Below are positions 1 to 7,663 of a stretch of DNA of 21,095 nt, piece by piece. The DNA comes from Plantago elongata (lineage: Eukaryota > Streptophyta > Magnoliopsida > Lamiales > Plantaginaceae), in contig JAYMSP010003098.1 of assembly GCA_036897095.1 (NCBI GenBank), positions 1 through 21,095 of the forward strand, read 5' to 3'. The notes beneath the pieces were generated by a model. It worked only from the letters and a program-made list of their open reading frames with translations. It searched no databases and was not told the DNA's origin. Numbering within the stretch: the first letter of the stretch is position 1; each line of letters begins with the position of its first letter. The translations under genes were made by a program, and so were the position numbers.

Positions 1-110
1 TGAGCGTCGGAGTCCCTACTGTCGGCACCACACCGGTGTCACCTTGGTATCTTACGTCTCTAGGTTTGTTGCTTGTTGTCTTGCAGGTCGTCGGTGCCCC
101 CCCAATTCAT
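1..110 (+). mobile_element. Possible Ty3/gypsy (Tat-type) LTR fragment, cut by the window edge
   Basis: The first bases, with the phrase TGAGCGTCGGAGTCCCTAC followed by a CACACCGGTGTCACC block, resemble the R/U5 part of Tat/Ogre-type Ty3/gypsy LTRs, which commonly carry a TTGAGCGTCGGAGTG-like phrase. This is recalled family knowledge, not an alignment. A broken Tat-like gag-protease in the same orientation lies at 4194-5368, so both could be debris of one element type. The left end is outside the window and no target-site duplication can be checked. Confidence 0.35.
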
Positions 111-714
111 TAACCCAAATTCGATTGTAGATTTCGAGCGTCTACAATTTCCACCTTCATCCTTCTTCATCTGAGTTCTTGTTTCATACGAGAACAAGAA
201 TTCCGGTCGCCGAAGTAAGTCATTGGAGTTGGTTTCTTGGTTTGTTGAGTTCGAGGCTTCCTTGCTTGACGGATTTTTTGGTTTCGAAGGTACGTAAAAT
301 TTCGTTGTTTTTGGGTAGTTTTGTGCCATACTTGAATATGACTGAAGACGACTCTATGTTTTGAAGTGGGTTTTCGAGAAAACAATAGCTAGGATTTTTT
401 GAAGTTTATTTATTTGTATTATTGATAATTTGTATTTTCTAGTAAGTTTTAATAATTGGAAGAAGACTCCAAACTAAAATTATTGAAAAATTAACTTTGA
501 CTAAAACGAATGGAAGAAAAATGAGTAAATCAATGTTAAAATAAGATAGAGCTACCATATAGTAAATGTGACTCACTTGCTTATATTTTTTTAGTAAAAG
601 TTGTTCATCAAATTACTATAATTTTAGTGTTGAATGTACATATTTGTCACTTAAAATGCAGTAAACACCTCCAAAACTTCTCCTTCTTATTGACATTTGT
701 CACGTTCCCATTCA
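111..714. other. AT-rich intergenic stretch, no gene seen
   Basis: No open frame here has family resemblance or a codon pattern suggesting a gene. Apart from a short imperfect hairpin (TTCTTGT ... ACAAGAA) near 178-206 it is unstructured AT-rich DNA leading into the inverted-repeat element. Confidence 0.5.
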
Positions 715-1012
715 TCATTTTTCTTGTTTTTAAATTTTAGTTTTGTCCATTTTAAAATGTTTATAATTAAAAATAAAAATATAAAAAATAAAAAAAATCA
801 CCAACAATTTTATATTTTTGAGATCTATAAATAGAGATCACTCTCAACTATGTTTGAATTATTATTTTGATATGTATAAATATTACTGACAACTTTATAT
901 GAATATTAAAAAATGGTAAAACAATTCTAAAAATACAATGATACTAATTTTAACTTTTAACCACTCTTATAAATATCTTGAATATGTAAGAATAATCATT
1001 TATATTAAAAAA
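715..1012 (+). repeat. Left inverted arm of the foldback-like element
   Basis: This arm pairs with 1395-1672 on the opposite strand. Shared landmarks include TTTGTCC (about 743), a GATCTATAAATAGAGA block (about 831) and the segment near 875-930. The outer limit is uncertain by tens of bases. Confidence 0.55.
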
Positions 1013-1395
1013 TACCGATAACCGAATTCGATGCTCGATACTCGTGTTCGATGTTCGTCACCTGTCTCCGATGCACGATACCCATGTTTGATGTCTGTAT
1101 CCGTAAGCAATGCCCGGTATGTGTTCGTTGTCCAGTTCGGTATTCGAATTCGATGCTCGATACTCGTGTTCGATGTCCGATATCCGTATCTGATGTTCGT
1201 CACCGGTGTTGATGTTCGATATCCGTAAGCAATGGCCGACAACCGTACCCCTTGCCCGGTATCCGTACCAGATGCCCGTCACCTGTATCCAATCTACGGT
1301 GCCCGTGTTTTGTGTCCGGTATCCGTAAGCAATGCCCGATAACCGTACCCATTACCCGGTATCTGTGTATGATGTCCAGCCCGGTTACCCTGTAT
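1013..1395. repeat. GC-rich minisatellite, ~20-bp units in a 122-bp higher-order repeat
   Basis: About 18 degenerate units of 19-22 bp follow the theme CGATGYCCGATATCCGTRT. A higher-order repeat is visible: GAATTCGATGCTCGATACTC starts at 1024 and again at 1146, and ATCCGTAAGCAATG occurs at 1099, 1221 and 1321, giving spacings of 122, 122 and 100, so the last interval has lost about one unit. The base composition contrasts sharply with the AT-rich arms on both sides. Both strands stay open in several frames simply because the units lack stop codons. Confidence 0.85.
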
Positions 1396-1672
1396 GATTA
1401 TCATATCATGTTGCTAGTTTAATTATTACCCCAATATAATAAATTACACTTTTTGAAACTCGTTTTACAATTTATTAATGTTCAAATAAAGTCGTTAGTA
1501 ATTTTTATAGATCTCGAAAAAATGATTCAATCATAGTCAAAAATGGTCTCTATTTATATATCTTGAAAAAAATATAATTATTGGTAATTTTTATTTATTT
1601 TTATAAATTTTTTATTTTACGTTATAGACGTTTTAAGTTGGACAAAGGCAAATTTAAATTGAAAGATGAAGA
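1395..1672 (-). repeat. Right inverted arm of the foldback-like element
   Basis: The reverse complement matches 715-1012 in landmark order, including GGACAAA at 1640 (partner TTTGTCC near 743) and TCTCTATTTAT near 1548 (partner ATAAATAGAGA near 837). Confidence 0.55.
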
Positions 1673-1750
1673 GGTAAACAAAATGAACTTGTGAAATGAA
1701 AAAGAGAACACGTGGATCCACTCAATATTCTTACATGGTTAGTGTACAAA

Positions 1751-1757
1751 TATATAA
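1751..1757 (+). promoter_or_regulatory. Candidate TATA box for the mTERF6-like gene
   Basis: TATATAA lies in the 1673-1990 interval, the only stretch between the foldback element and the putative 5' exon. Its position would put transcription start near 1785. The AT-rich context makes chance occurrence likely, so this is a weak call. Confidence 0.25.
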
Positions 1758-1991
1758 TTTGACAAAATTGTATGAAGTTGTTGATGATTTTAGTTTGCCC
1801 GCTTACGAATTTACGAGATGTAAGTGCGTTAAAGGCTCAATCCAATTAGCCCAACAGAACTCGCTGATGCCAACTCAACGACTTTGTTCGGGTCACTGAC
1901 TAAACAGCGATTTCTGAGTCTGTACAGTAGAGAAGGCAGTGAATTGGGATTGGGTTCCCATCTGCCCATAGATATCTTTATAGATAAACGA

Positions 1992-2076
1992 ATGATAAGA
2001 CTTAACAAAAACACAAGAGGTTGTTTTTCTTGCGGATATGTGACTGCACCAACATCTACGGATAATCCCATCAAAG
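1992..2076 (+). CDS. Possible 5' coding exon of the mTERF6-like gene (targeting segment)
   Basis: An ATG at 1992 opens a frame of 28 codons plus one base, ending at the donor AAAG|GTTTCA (2076/2077). Spliced to the acceptor TTTTTTAG at 3047, the extra G joins AT to form GAT, and the frame runs through the second exon directly into the ATG at 3089 with no stop. The joined product would be 372 residues. The leader begins MIRLNKNTRGCFSCGYVTAP: it is basic and rich in Ser, Thr and Asn with few acidic residues, as expected of an organelle-targeting peptide. The alternative is that 1992-2076 is 5' untranslated leader. The frame continuity across a plausible intron is seen; its use in the cell is inference. 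Confidence 0.4.
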
Positions 2077-3047
2077 GTTTCAACTTTCTCCTCTTTCGGT
2101 TTCTCCAATTATACTAATTTACCTTCTTTATGTATTCAAGAAATGCATCTTCCTTATATTATTTTACGCACATTTGCCTTTACGATTTGGCTATTCTTGA
2201 TTTTTTCTTTTCTGTTAAGTTTCAGTAGGTGAAAGATAAGTAATTGCTGTAAATGGTGCTTAACAAATGACCATGTGGTGGTAATAAGATATACACTGTA
2301 GGCTTCTTTGGGTGTAATGTGGTCAGTTCAGTTTTCTCGTGACGAATTAACCAGGAAATGATTGTTGGATTCTAGTGAGGTTTCAGACTGAGTTTGAGAC
2401 TTTATTTGGTTGTAAGAATGGTTGTAAATGAATTTCTGACGAGTGTGTGGTTTGATGAGTAGTCTTGTATTGGATGTGTTTGTAGTAAGTCAAGTTGGCT
2501 TGGACATCTGACCTGGATTGTGTTCCGTAGTCGGTACTAGTTCATCATTGTTCGAGTTCATGTTACAGTTCCAAGTCTGTGATTGCTGAATGGAGCTTTT
2601 TTCATATGCATATATGTTCGTAATTAAGCTTAAGCTCAAATTTGAAGCTATCTCTCCTTGAATTCGAACTTGACACGTTTCCAGGCATATATTAGGCCCT
2701 TCATACTTACATTCTTTTTATAAACTGCATTGACTGAGAAATAGCTATATGGGAACTGCGTTAAAACTCCTTTTCACCATTGTTTGATATTTGGAAGAAT
2801 AGATATGTGAGGCAGCTAAAAAGATTAGCCTACACAAGCTTCAGAATGATGACACCTGTCTAATATAAATTATAGCCCCTAAGCTGGTTTATTGTGAAAT
2901 GCAAAATACTCTGTGACCATACCTTACAACGTATTTTTTTCACCTACTTACAATTAAGTGCTTTTCTTCCTTTCTAATTGCGATTCCCTTGTCATAGATT
3001 TCACTTTCACCTTTTATCACTGTGATATTTGTCTCATGATTTTTTAG
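2077..3047 (+). other. Probable 5' intron of the mTERF6-like gene
   Basis: This 971-base T-rich stretch is bounded by GT (2077) and a T-run plus AG (3046-3047). It has no long open frame on either strand and no recognisable transposon. If the leader exon is untranslated, this is still a likely 5' UTR intron. Confidence 0.4.
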
Positions 3048-3088
3048 ATTGTTTTGTACTAAGGCTCTTCGAAATTCACCAGGAAAGT

Positions 3089-4081
3089 ATGGAAACGAGT
3101 TGCCACAGTAGTGGCATTATGTGGTTCTTCAAAGACAGAGGTTTTGATGACAAAAGTATCAAAGAAATGTTCAAGAAATGCAAGCGCCTTGAGGATGTCG
3201 AAAGGGAAAAAGCCTCAGAAAACTGGGATTACTTAATAAGTATAGGCATCCAAGAGCGTAAACTTCCTTCTGTCATTGGAAAATGTCCCAAGATTCTCAC
3301 CCTTGACTTGCATGAAAAACTCATCCCAATGGTTCAGTGCCTTGCAACACTTCAGACAAAACCGAACGAAATAGCTTCTGCCATAACCAAATTTCCGCAA
3401 ATACTCTTACACAGCTTGCAAGAGAAGCTCTGCCCACTTCTTGCATTTTTTGAAGCCCTTGGTGCTCCTGAAAAACCACTTGCAAAAATGATACTCCTGA
3501 ACCCTAGAATAGTCAGTTATAGCATTGAAACCAAGCTTTCCCACATGGTGGATTTTCTTGCTAGTCTGGGGTTGTCTAAGGAGGGAGTGATTGGTAAATT
3601 ATTGGTCAAACATCCATTTATTGTCGGTTATAGTGTCGAAAAACGGCTGATCCCAACTTCAGAGTTTTTGAGATCTTTAGGCCTAACTGATACTCACCTC
3701 CAAAGAGTAGCAATGAATTTTCCAGAAGTTCTGTGTCGGGATGTTGAAAAGCTTCTGAGGCCGAATTTTATGTACTTGAAATCATGTGGGTTCAATTCGA
3801 GTCAGATAGTTGCAGTAGTGTCTGGTTATCCTCCTGTTTTGATCAAGAGTGCTAGCAACTCTCTAGGACCACGAATTAAGTTCTTGGAACAGGGGATGGG
3901 GAGGCGAATCCAGGAAGTTGCCGATTACCCTGACTTCTTTAAGCATGGGTTGAAGAAAAGGTTAGAGTCAAGGCATAAGCTTTTGAAGAAAAATGATATT
4001 GATTGTACCTTGAGTGAAATGTTGGATTGTAACCAGAAGAAATTTCTTGTCAAGTTTGGTCTAGTAAAGCAACTTGCTTGA
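3089..4081 (+). CDS. MTERF6: mTERF-family organelle transcription termination factor, mTERF6-like
   Basis: This is an intact 330-residue frame with its ATG at 3089. The open frame extends upstream to about 3029 without another ATG. The N-terminus METSCHSSGIMWFFKDRGFD and the phrase CKRLEDVEREKASENW closely fit what I recall of Arabidopsis MTERF6 (At4g38160, about 333 residues), and the length agrees. The body is a string of helical mTERF motifs, each with a conserved proline phrase: CPKIL, FPQIL, NPRIV, HPFIV, FPEVL, YPPVL and YPDFF. Such arrays form a curved nucleic-acid-binding solenoid. MTERF6 is reported to be dual-targeted to plastids and mitochondria and to affect plastid tRNA-Ile maturation and transcription termination. 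No transit peptide is obvious after this ATG, so the upstream exon may supply it. A degenerate copy of its last ~90 bases lies at 9858-9950. Confidence 0.9.
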   Translation: METSCHSSGIMWFFKDRGFDDKSIKEMFKKCKRLEDVEREKASENWDYLISIGIQERKLPSVIGKCPKILTLDLHEKLIPMVQCLATLQTKPNEIASAITKFPQILLHSLQEKLCPLLAFFEALGAPEKPLAKMILLNPRIVSYSIETKLSHMVDFLASLGLSKEGVIGKLLVKHPFIVGYSVEKRLIPTSEFLRSLGLTDTHLQRVAMNFPEVLCRDVEKLLRPNFMYLKSCGFNSSQIVAVVSGYPPVLIKSASNSLGPRIKFLEQGMGRRIQEVADYPDFFKHGLKKRLESRHKLLKKNDIDCTLSEMLDCNQKKFLVKFGLVKQLA

Positions 4082-4193
4082 GGAATTTAATCAATATGTT
4101 TGTTATGTTTTTGCTTAGAGTTCATTTGTACTTGTATTATTAGCCGATAAACTATTATGGAATGTAAAATCCTTTTATCTTGCAAATTTACTA
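4082..4193 (+). other. 3' flank / 3' UTR of the mTERF6-like gene
   Basis: This T-rich sequence with TTTGTTATGTTTTTG and a TATTATTAG stretch is typical of plant 3' UTRs. No canonical AATAAA is present. Only about 110 bases separate the stop codon from retrotransposon debris. Confidence 0.4.
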
Positions 4194-5368
4194 GTGCTAG
4201 ACCAAGGATATCTATATTCTAACACGAAGCATGAAGCCTTGAGATCTCTTATCTCGGAAGGAAGGGACAGAAATGACAGAATGTTGGATGATGTTGTGGA
4301 AGAATTCATGACCAGGGAAAAATACCGCCAACATTATCCTACTTTAATTGAGAAAAAAAGAGATAGGAATGATCGGAATGACACCAAAGGTTAACCTCCA
4401 AAAAAAATGGAAAAAAGGAACAATGAACCTTTTTGAGGATTAGAATCTCGACGTCGGAGCCCAAAAAGATATGCAAATTACTCTATTTTGAATATTCCGA
4501 GAACTGATGTGTTGGCGGCCATTGAGACCAATAACTATGGTCTCCAATGGCCTAAGAAGTTAGAAGAAAGCCGACAATTGAAGTACTCAAATCAATAATG
4601 TTGATTTCACAAACAATCTGGGCGTCATACTGAAGATTGTGTATATATAAAGAATGAGATTGAACGGTTGATTGAAATGGGGTACATAAAGAATTATATC
4701 CTACGGCGTGATTATGATCATTCCCGCAATAAGGAACAACCTAAGCATCAATCCCTGAAAGAGGACACTAGGACCGACACGAGAAGAATTCCCGTGGAAA
4801 AAATGATCGAGATGATCCCGGGCATGAAGATTATGAGGATGCTGCGAGTAAGGGAATGATTTGTGGCATTATTGGAGGCCCGACTAGAGGAGACAATAGA
4901 AAAGCTCGGGAAGTGATGGCTCGAAATCTCAAACGGTCGGATGAAAACCTCATGAATCAAATCGATAAAGGATTTAACAACATTTCCTTTGAAGAATCGG
5001 AAGCCCCACCGCCTTTTGTTGGTCAAGGAGTTGTAAACAACCCAGACGTACCACTGGAGGTATCGATGGATATTTCCAATTACACTGTGGCCAAAATACT
5101 GACTGATACCGGAAATTCTGCTAACATCATCTTTACAGAAACTCTGGTCAAAATGAACTCAAGCTTGAAGGACTGCGAAGCGTTACCACCAGCTCGCAAG
5201 GATTTGGAGGAGTCGAGATACGACCCTTGGGAAGCCTCTACCTGACCGTCTCAATGGGTCGACATCCTTACCGAGTCAGTCAACAAGTATTGTTCATGGT
5301 GGTAGATGCCGTCTTTGACCAGACTGTCATCTTTGGAAGATCGGAAATCAATGCCTTCAGAGCTATAC
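4194..5368 (+). pseudogene. Ty3/gypsy (Tat-like) gag-protease pseudogene
   Basis: Reading through frame changes, the order matches a Tat-clade gag-protease. First comes an acidic/basic gag segment (4200-4390), then a segment with NNYGLQWPKKL (about 4530-4565). A zinc-knuckle-like C-x-F-H ... G-x-H-T-E-D-C follows (about 4603-4642), with an in-frame TGA right after its first Cys. Next is KNEIERLIEMGYIKNYILRR (4650-4710), a GMICGIIGGPTRGDNRKARE block (4854-4914), and a protease active-site region TDTGNSANIIFTE (about 5101-5140), where DTG is the catalytic triplet. A frameshift near 5230 moves the FMVVDAVFD ... VIFGR continuation to another frame. The remnant stops exactly where a CACTA terminus starts at 5369; no reverse transcriptase or integrase follows. 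It is dead. Confidence 0.8.
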
Positions 5369-5685
5369 CACTACAAAAAAGCTGAAAATTAGCGATGGAA
5401 TCATTCATCGCTGATTCCCAGCGATTCGTCGTTGGCCGTCCCAGCGACGAATAAAAATTTCATCACTGGCCAAACAGTCGCTGGTCCGGCTAGCGACGAA
5501 TTAATGACGGACCGGTCCATCCATTTTTAGCGATGGGTTGATGTTCGTCGCTAGAACTAGGGACGCTCTGAGCGTCCCTAGTTCGTCCTTAGCGACGGAT
5601 AACAATCCGATAACAATCCGTCGCTAATATAGACGAATGACTTAGCGTCCCTAAATCGTGCGCCGGCTAATCCGTCGCTAACCTG
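5369..5685. repeat. CACTA subterminal repeat region
   Basis: At least ten copies of AGCGACG / CGTCGCT or one-base variants (AGCGATG, TCATCGCT) occur in both orientations between the terminus and a T-run at about 5687. In En/Spm such motifs bind the element's own accessory protein. A short direct duplication, GATAACAATCC twice, sits near 5598-5620. Confidence 0.75.
5554..5584. repeat. Perfect 31-base palindrome in the CACTA subterminal region
   Basis: GAACTAGGGACGCTC (5554-5568) and GAGCGTCCCTAGTTC (5570-5584) are exact reverse complements around a single T at 5569. The flanking CGTCGCT / AGCGACG motifs extend the overall symmetry. Confidence 0.9.
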
Positions 5686-5958
5686 GTTTTTTTTTTAATA
5701 TTAAAATTTTTCTGTTTATGTCTCGAATTTTCACACCATAATAATGTATAATAACGTATTCAAATAAAAGTGATTCGTCGGAATAAAAATGATTTGTCGA
5801 ATAAAAAGTATCCAATTGTAGTTGTAAGCATCTATACGAACTAAAGCGGTAACTAAGAATCCGTAAACAAAATAAAACACAAGTACCTAGCTAATCATCC
5901 GTGGACAAAATAAAACAGAAGTACCTAATAATCCATCCAGAAAAGTAAAAACAAGTAA

Positions 5959-6808
5959 CTAATCCATAATGTGACTAGGAGACGATGGAAGTGATTCAGA
6001 CAGAAGACGTCTTTTGAAAGACTCCATCTGAGTCTTTAGACGAGCTTCGTTCTCAATCAACTCCTAAATCTGTCTATGCATGGGAGTCATCATCTGATCG
6101 ACCTGGCTCTGTGTGTAAAGAGTAGAGCGTGATCCTCCTTGTGAGACTGAGTAGCTACCAGGTTCCAGCGAAGTAGCTAGACTAGCAACTCCATAGACTC
6201 GACCCATGTCGTCCAATGGGTTGACCTCGAAGAAGATTTCATTTTGTTCTTCAATGGAGAGGTCCCGACTAGCGATCCTCCTGTCTACCTCAGCCTGTGG
6301 AACGTAATTGCATATAATAAATAAGATACAATATCTAAAAATACACAAAAGTATTATGTGAACCTTAAATAAAGAATTATTGAAACATACCGCAATGGTC
6401 TCAGCTTTGCAGTCTATCCAAATACCATCCTTCCTCTGCTTGGCCTTCTTGAAGTAATCGCACGCAGGCCCTGGACCATCAGCTGACTGAGTCTATGAAA
6501 TAAACATTTATACAAGAAACAAATTAGTAAGTTAATTGGTAGGTTCGGAATTGAATAGAATAACACTAAAGATGAATCGAGAATTGAAAACAAGAAACTA
6601 GTAAGTACCATTAATCACTAACCTTCATAGTGTAATATGTGATAACTCCTCGGGTCCCTAGCAGGTGTATGGATGTGCCAACACCACCAGTCGATTGAGA
6701 CTATCGATTTGCTGATTTTTCCAAGCTGTGTCAACTACAACTGGGTCGTGCCAGTTTTCCGCCCACAAGGGGAGGGCATAATCCCCTATCCATTTTGGCT
6801 TCATCTTC
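5959..6808 (-). pseudogene. PTTA/En-Spm-type transposase-associated gene, decayed
   Basis: Three minus-strand exons can be traced. The first is about 6623-6808, with MKPKWIGDYALPLWAENWHD and then, after a frame change, TGGVGTSIHLLGTR. The second is 6391-6492, with CDYFKKAKQRKDGIWIDCKA. The third is 5959-6294, with AEVDRRIASRDLSIEEQ, GRVYGVASLA and a C-terminal coiled coil. These phrases fit the plant Transposase_24 (PTTA/En/Spm) family, whose members have a KPxWI...W start, a THxKKDGxxVD middle and a GRVYGLGSL motif. Splice signals are present: donor AAG|GTTAGTG at 6622, acceptors CAG at 6295 and TAG at 6493. Defects seen are the frame change in the first exon and an in-frame TAG at 6064-6066. 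The 5' part is missing. Confidence 0.75.
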
Positions 6809-6834
6809 TGAGTTCTTACAAAACCATTTAGTTT

Positions 6835-7060
6835 GGATTTGCTTACAACATTTAGTTTCAAGATGCACATGAAGAATATTCATGCACATCTTGAGGGGGT
6901 ATCAAGGATCAATCAAAGTTCAAGATTGCTACATGAGTTAAACGTGTTTTGGAGAAATATGGTTCCTTTTCTTATTTGTATTAGAGTTCTGTTTTACATT
7001 AGCAGTTAGTTTCTTTAGTAGTATTATTAGTTAGTTTACTTACTTGTTATCAAATATATT
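6835..7060 (+). mobile_element. Ty1/copia 3' end and LTR start fragment
   Basis: The phrase KMHMKNIHAHLEGV can be read at about 6860-6900. It ends in a polypurine tract, CTTGAGGGGGT, at 6890-6900. The end of copia polymerase proteins is typically LGxxxIHAP followed by a TTGAGGGGGAG tract just upstream of the LTR. The following TATCAAGGATCAATCAAAG and TTAGAGTTCT/TTAGTTTC sequence would be the LTR start. Only a fragment is present and its far end is not defined. Confidence 0.5.
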
Positions 7061-7519
7061 GGAAAGTTTCTCCCAATTTCAAAACAATTAGATGTATATT
7101 TCATCTATTTCACATTTAAAATTAATAGCAAACTGATCAATATACTCTTCACAATTTTTTTAACCAATCAAAAATTAATATTTCGTAATGTGATATGAAA
7201 AATGAATTAATCAGAACCTTTAAAAAAAAATTTGGTCAGTATATATATATATATAGATTCCTCATCTAATTTGTGTTGTCTAGTCCTCAACGATCCATTC
7301 AATACTAGACTTGATTTGAAAATCAAAGTTGAATAATAACATAATTATAATTATTTTTAGTTGGCCGTTTGTTATTGAATTATAATTTTATTAGCATTTT
7401 ATTAGCGTTTTTATATGTAATAACATTTCAATTTTAAAGTCCATTGATGGGAAGTGAAGTTGATGAAGTTGGACTAGTTAATAATCTGATCATATTGAAA
7501 TTGAACCACGTCTAATTTG
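7061..7519. other. AT-rich promoter-side intergenic region
   Basis: No gene is seen. A TA microsatellite sits at about 7237-7255. The interval leads into the promoter of the 7664-9849 gene. Confidence 0.5.
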
Positions 7520-7526
7520 TATAAAT
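7520..7526 (+). promoter_or_regulatory. Likely TATA box of the 205-residue plastid-type protein gene
   Basis: TATAAAT lies 138 bases upstream of the ATG at 7664. This places the start of transcription near 7550 and gives a C/A-rich leader of about 110 bases (AACAAACAACAAAAG and following), which is typical of a plant 5' UTR. Confidence 0.5.
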
Positions 7527-7663
7527 TGAGTGGTGCCTGTGTGGAGAATATATTAGTAATAAACAAACAACAAAAGCTCTATCTATCCATATTCATACAA
7601 TACACCATTACTACTCCAATTTGAGTGGAGTGAGTGAAAATCAAGCACAGAACAGAATCAGCC

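Larger units (their letters stand above)
715..1672. mobile_element. Foldback-like inverted-repeat element with a satellite core
   Basis: About 280-300 bp of AT-rich sequence at 715-1012 recurs in inverted orientation at 1395-1672. Reading the right arm on the minus strand gives the same order of landmarks: TTTGTCC, a run of A-rich blocks, ATAAATAGAGA, a block ending ACTTTAT, then TTCAAAAA-like sequence. By eye the arms agree at roughly 65-75%. Between them lies a GC-rich tandem array (1013-1395). Long diverged inverted arms around tandem repeats are typical of foldback or long-TIR Mutator-like non-autonomous elements. I could not fix the outer ends or a target-site duplication, so the class is an inference. 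It encodes no credible protein. Confidence 0.6.
5369..6808 (-). mobile_element. CACTA (En/Spm-type) transposon end, truncated
   Basis: The element opens at 5369 with CACTACAAAAAAGCTGAAAA, the hallmark CACTA terminus. About 310 bases follow that are dense in AGCGACGAAT / ATTCGTCGCT motifs in both orientations, the usual subterminal binding repeats of this superfamily. A minus-strand gene remnant with PTTA/Transposase_24 character occupies 5959-6808. The element interrupts a gypsy protease sequence, so it inserted there. No matching opposite terminus (TTGTAGTG) is visible; sequence beyond about 6830 is copia-like. The element is therefore cut short, by deletion or later insertion. Confidence 0.8.

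Noticed and set aside
1000..1282. Overlapping open frames on both strands with GYRTS / YGYR-like repeats
   Set aside because: They are the translation of a stop-poor ~20-bp minisatellite and are equally open in several frames.
3029..3088. Upstream extension of the mTERF6 frame to 3029
   Set aside because: The first codon there is TTG. The ATG at 3089 matches the family N-terminus; the extension is explained by an exon starting at 3048.
4748..5026. Minus-strand 92-codon frame
   Set aside because: It is antisense to the gag-protease remnant, which has clear family resemblance on the plus strand.
7634..7663. Upstream extension of the 205-residue protein frame
   Set aside because: It starts with GTG. 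The ATG at 7664 has a strong plant start context and gives a proper transit-peptide-like N-terminus.
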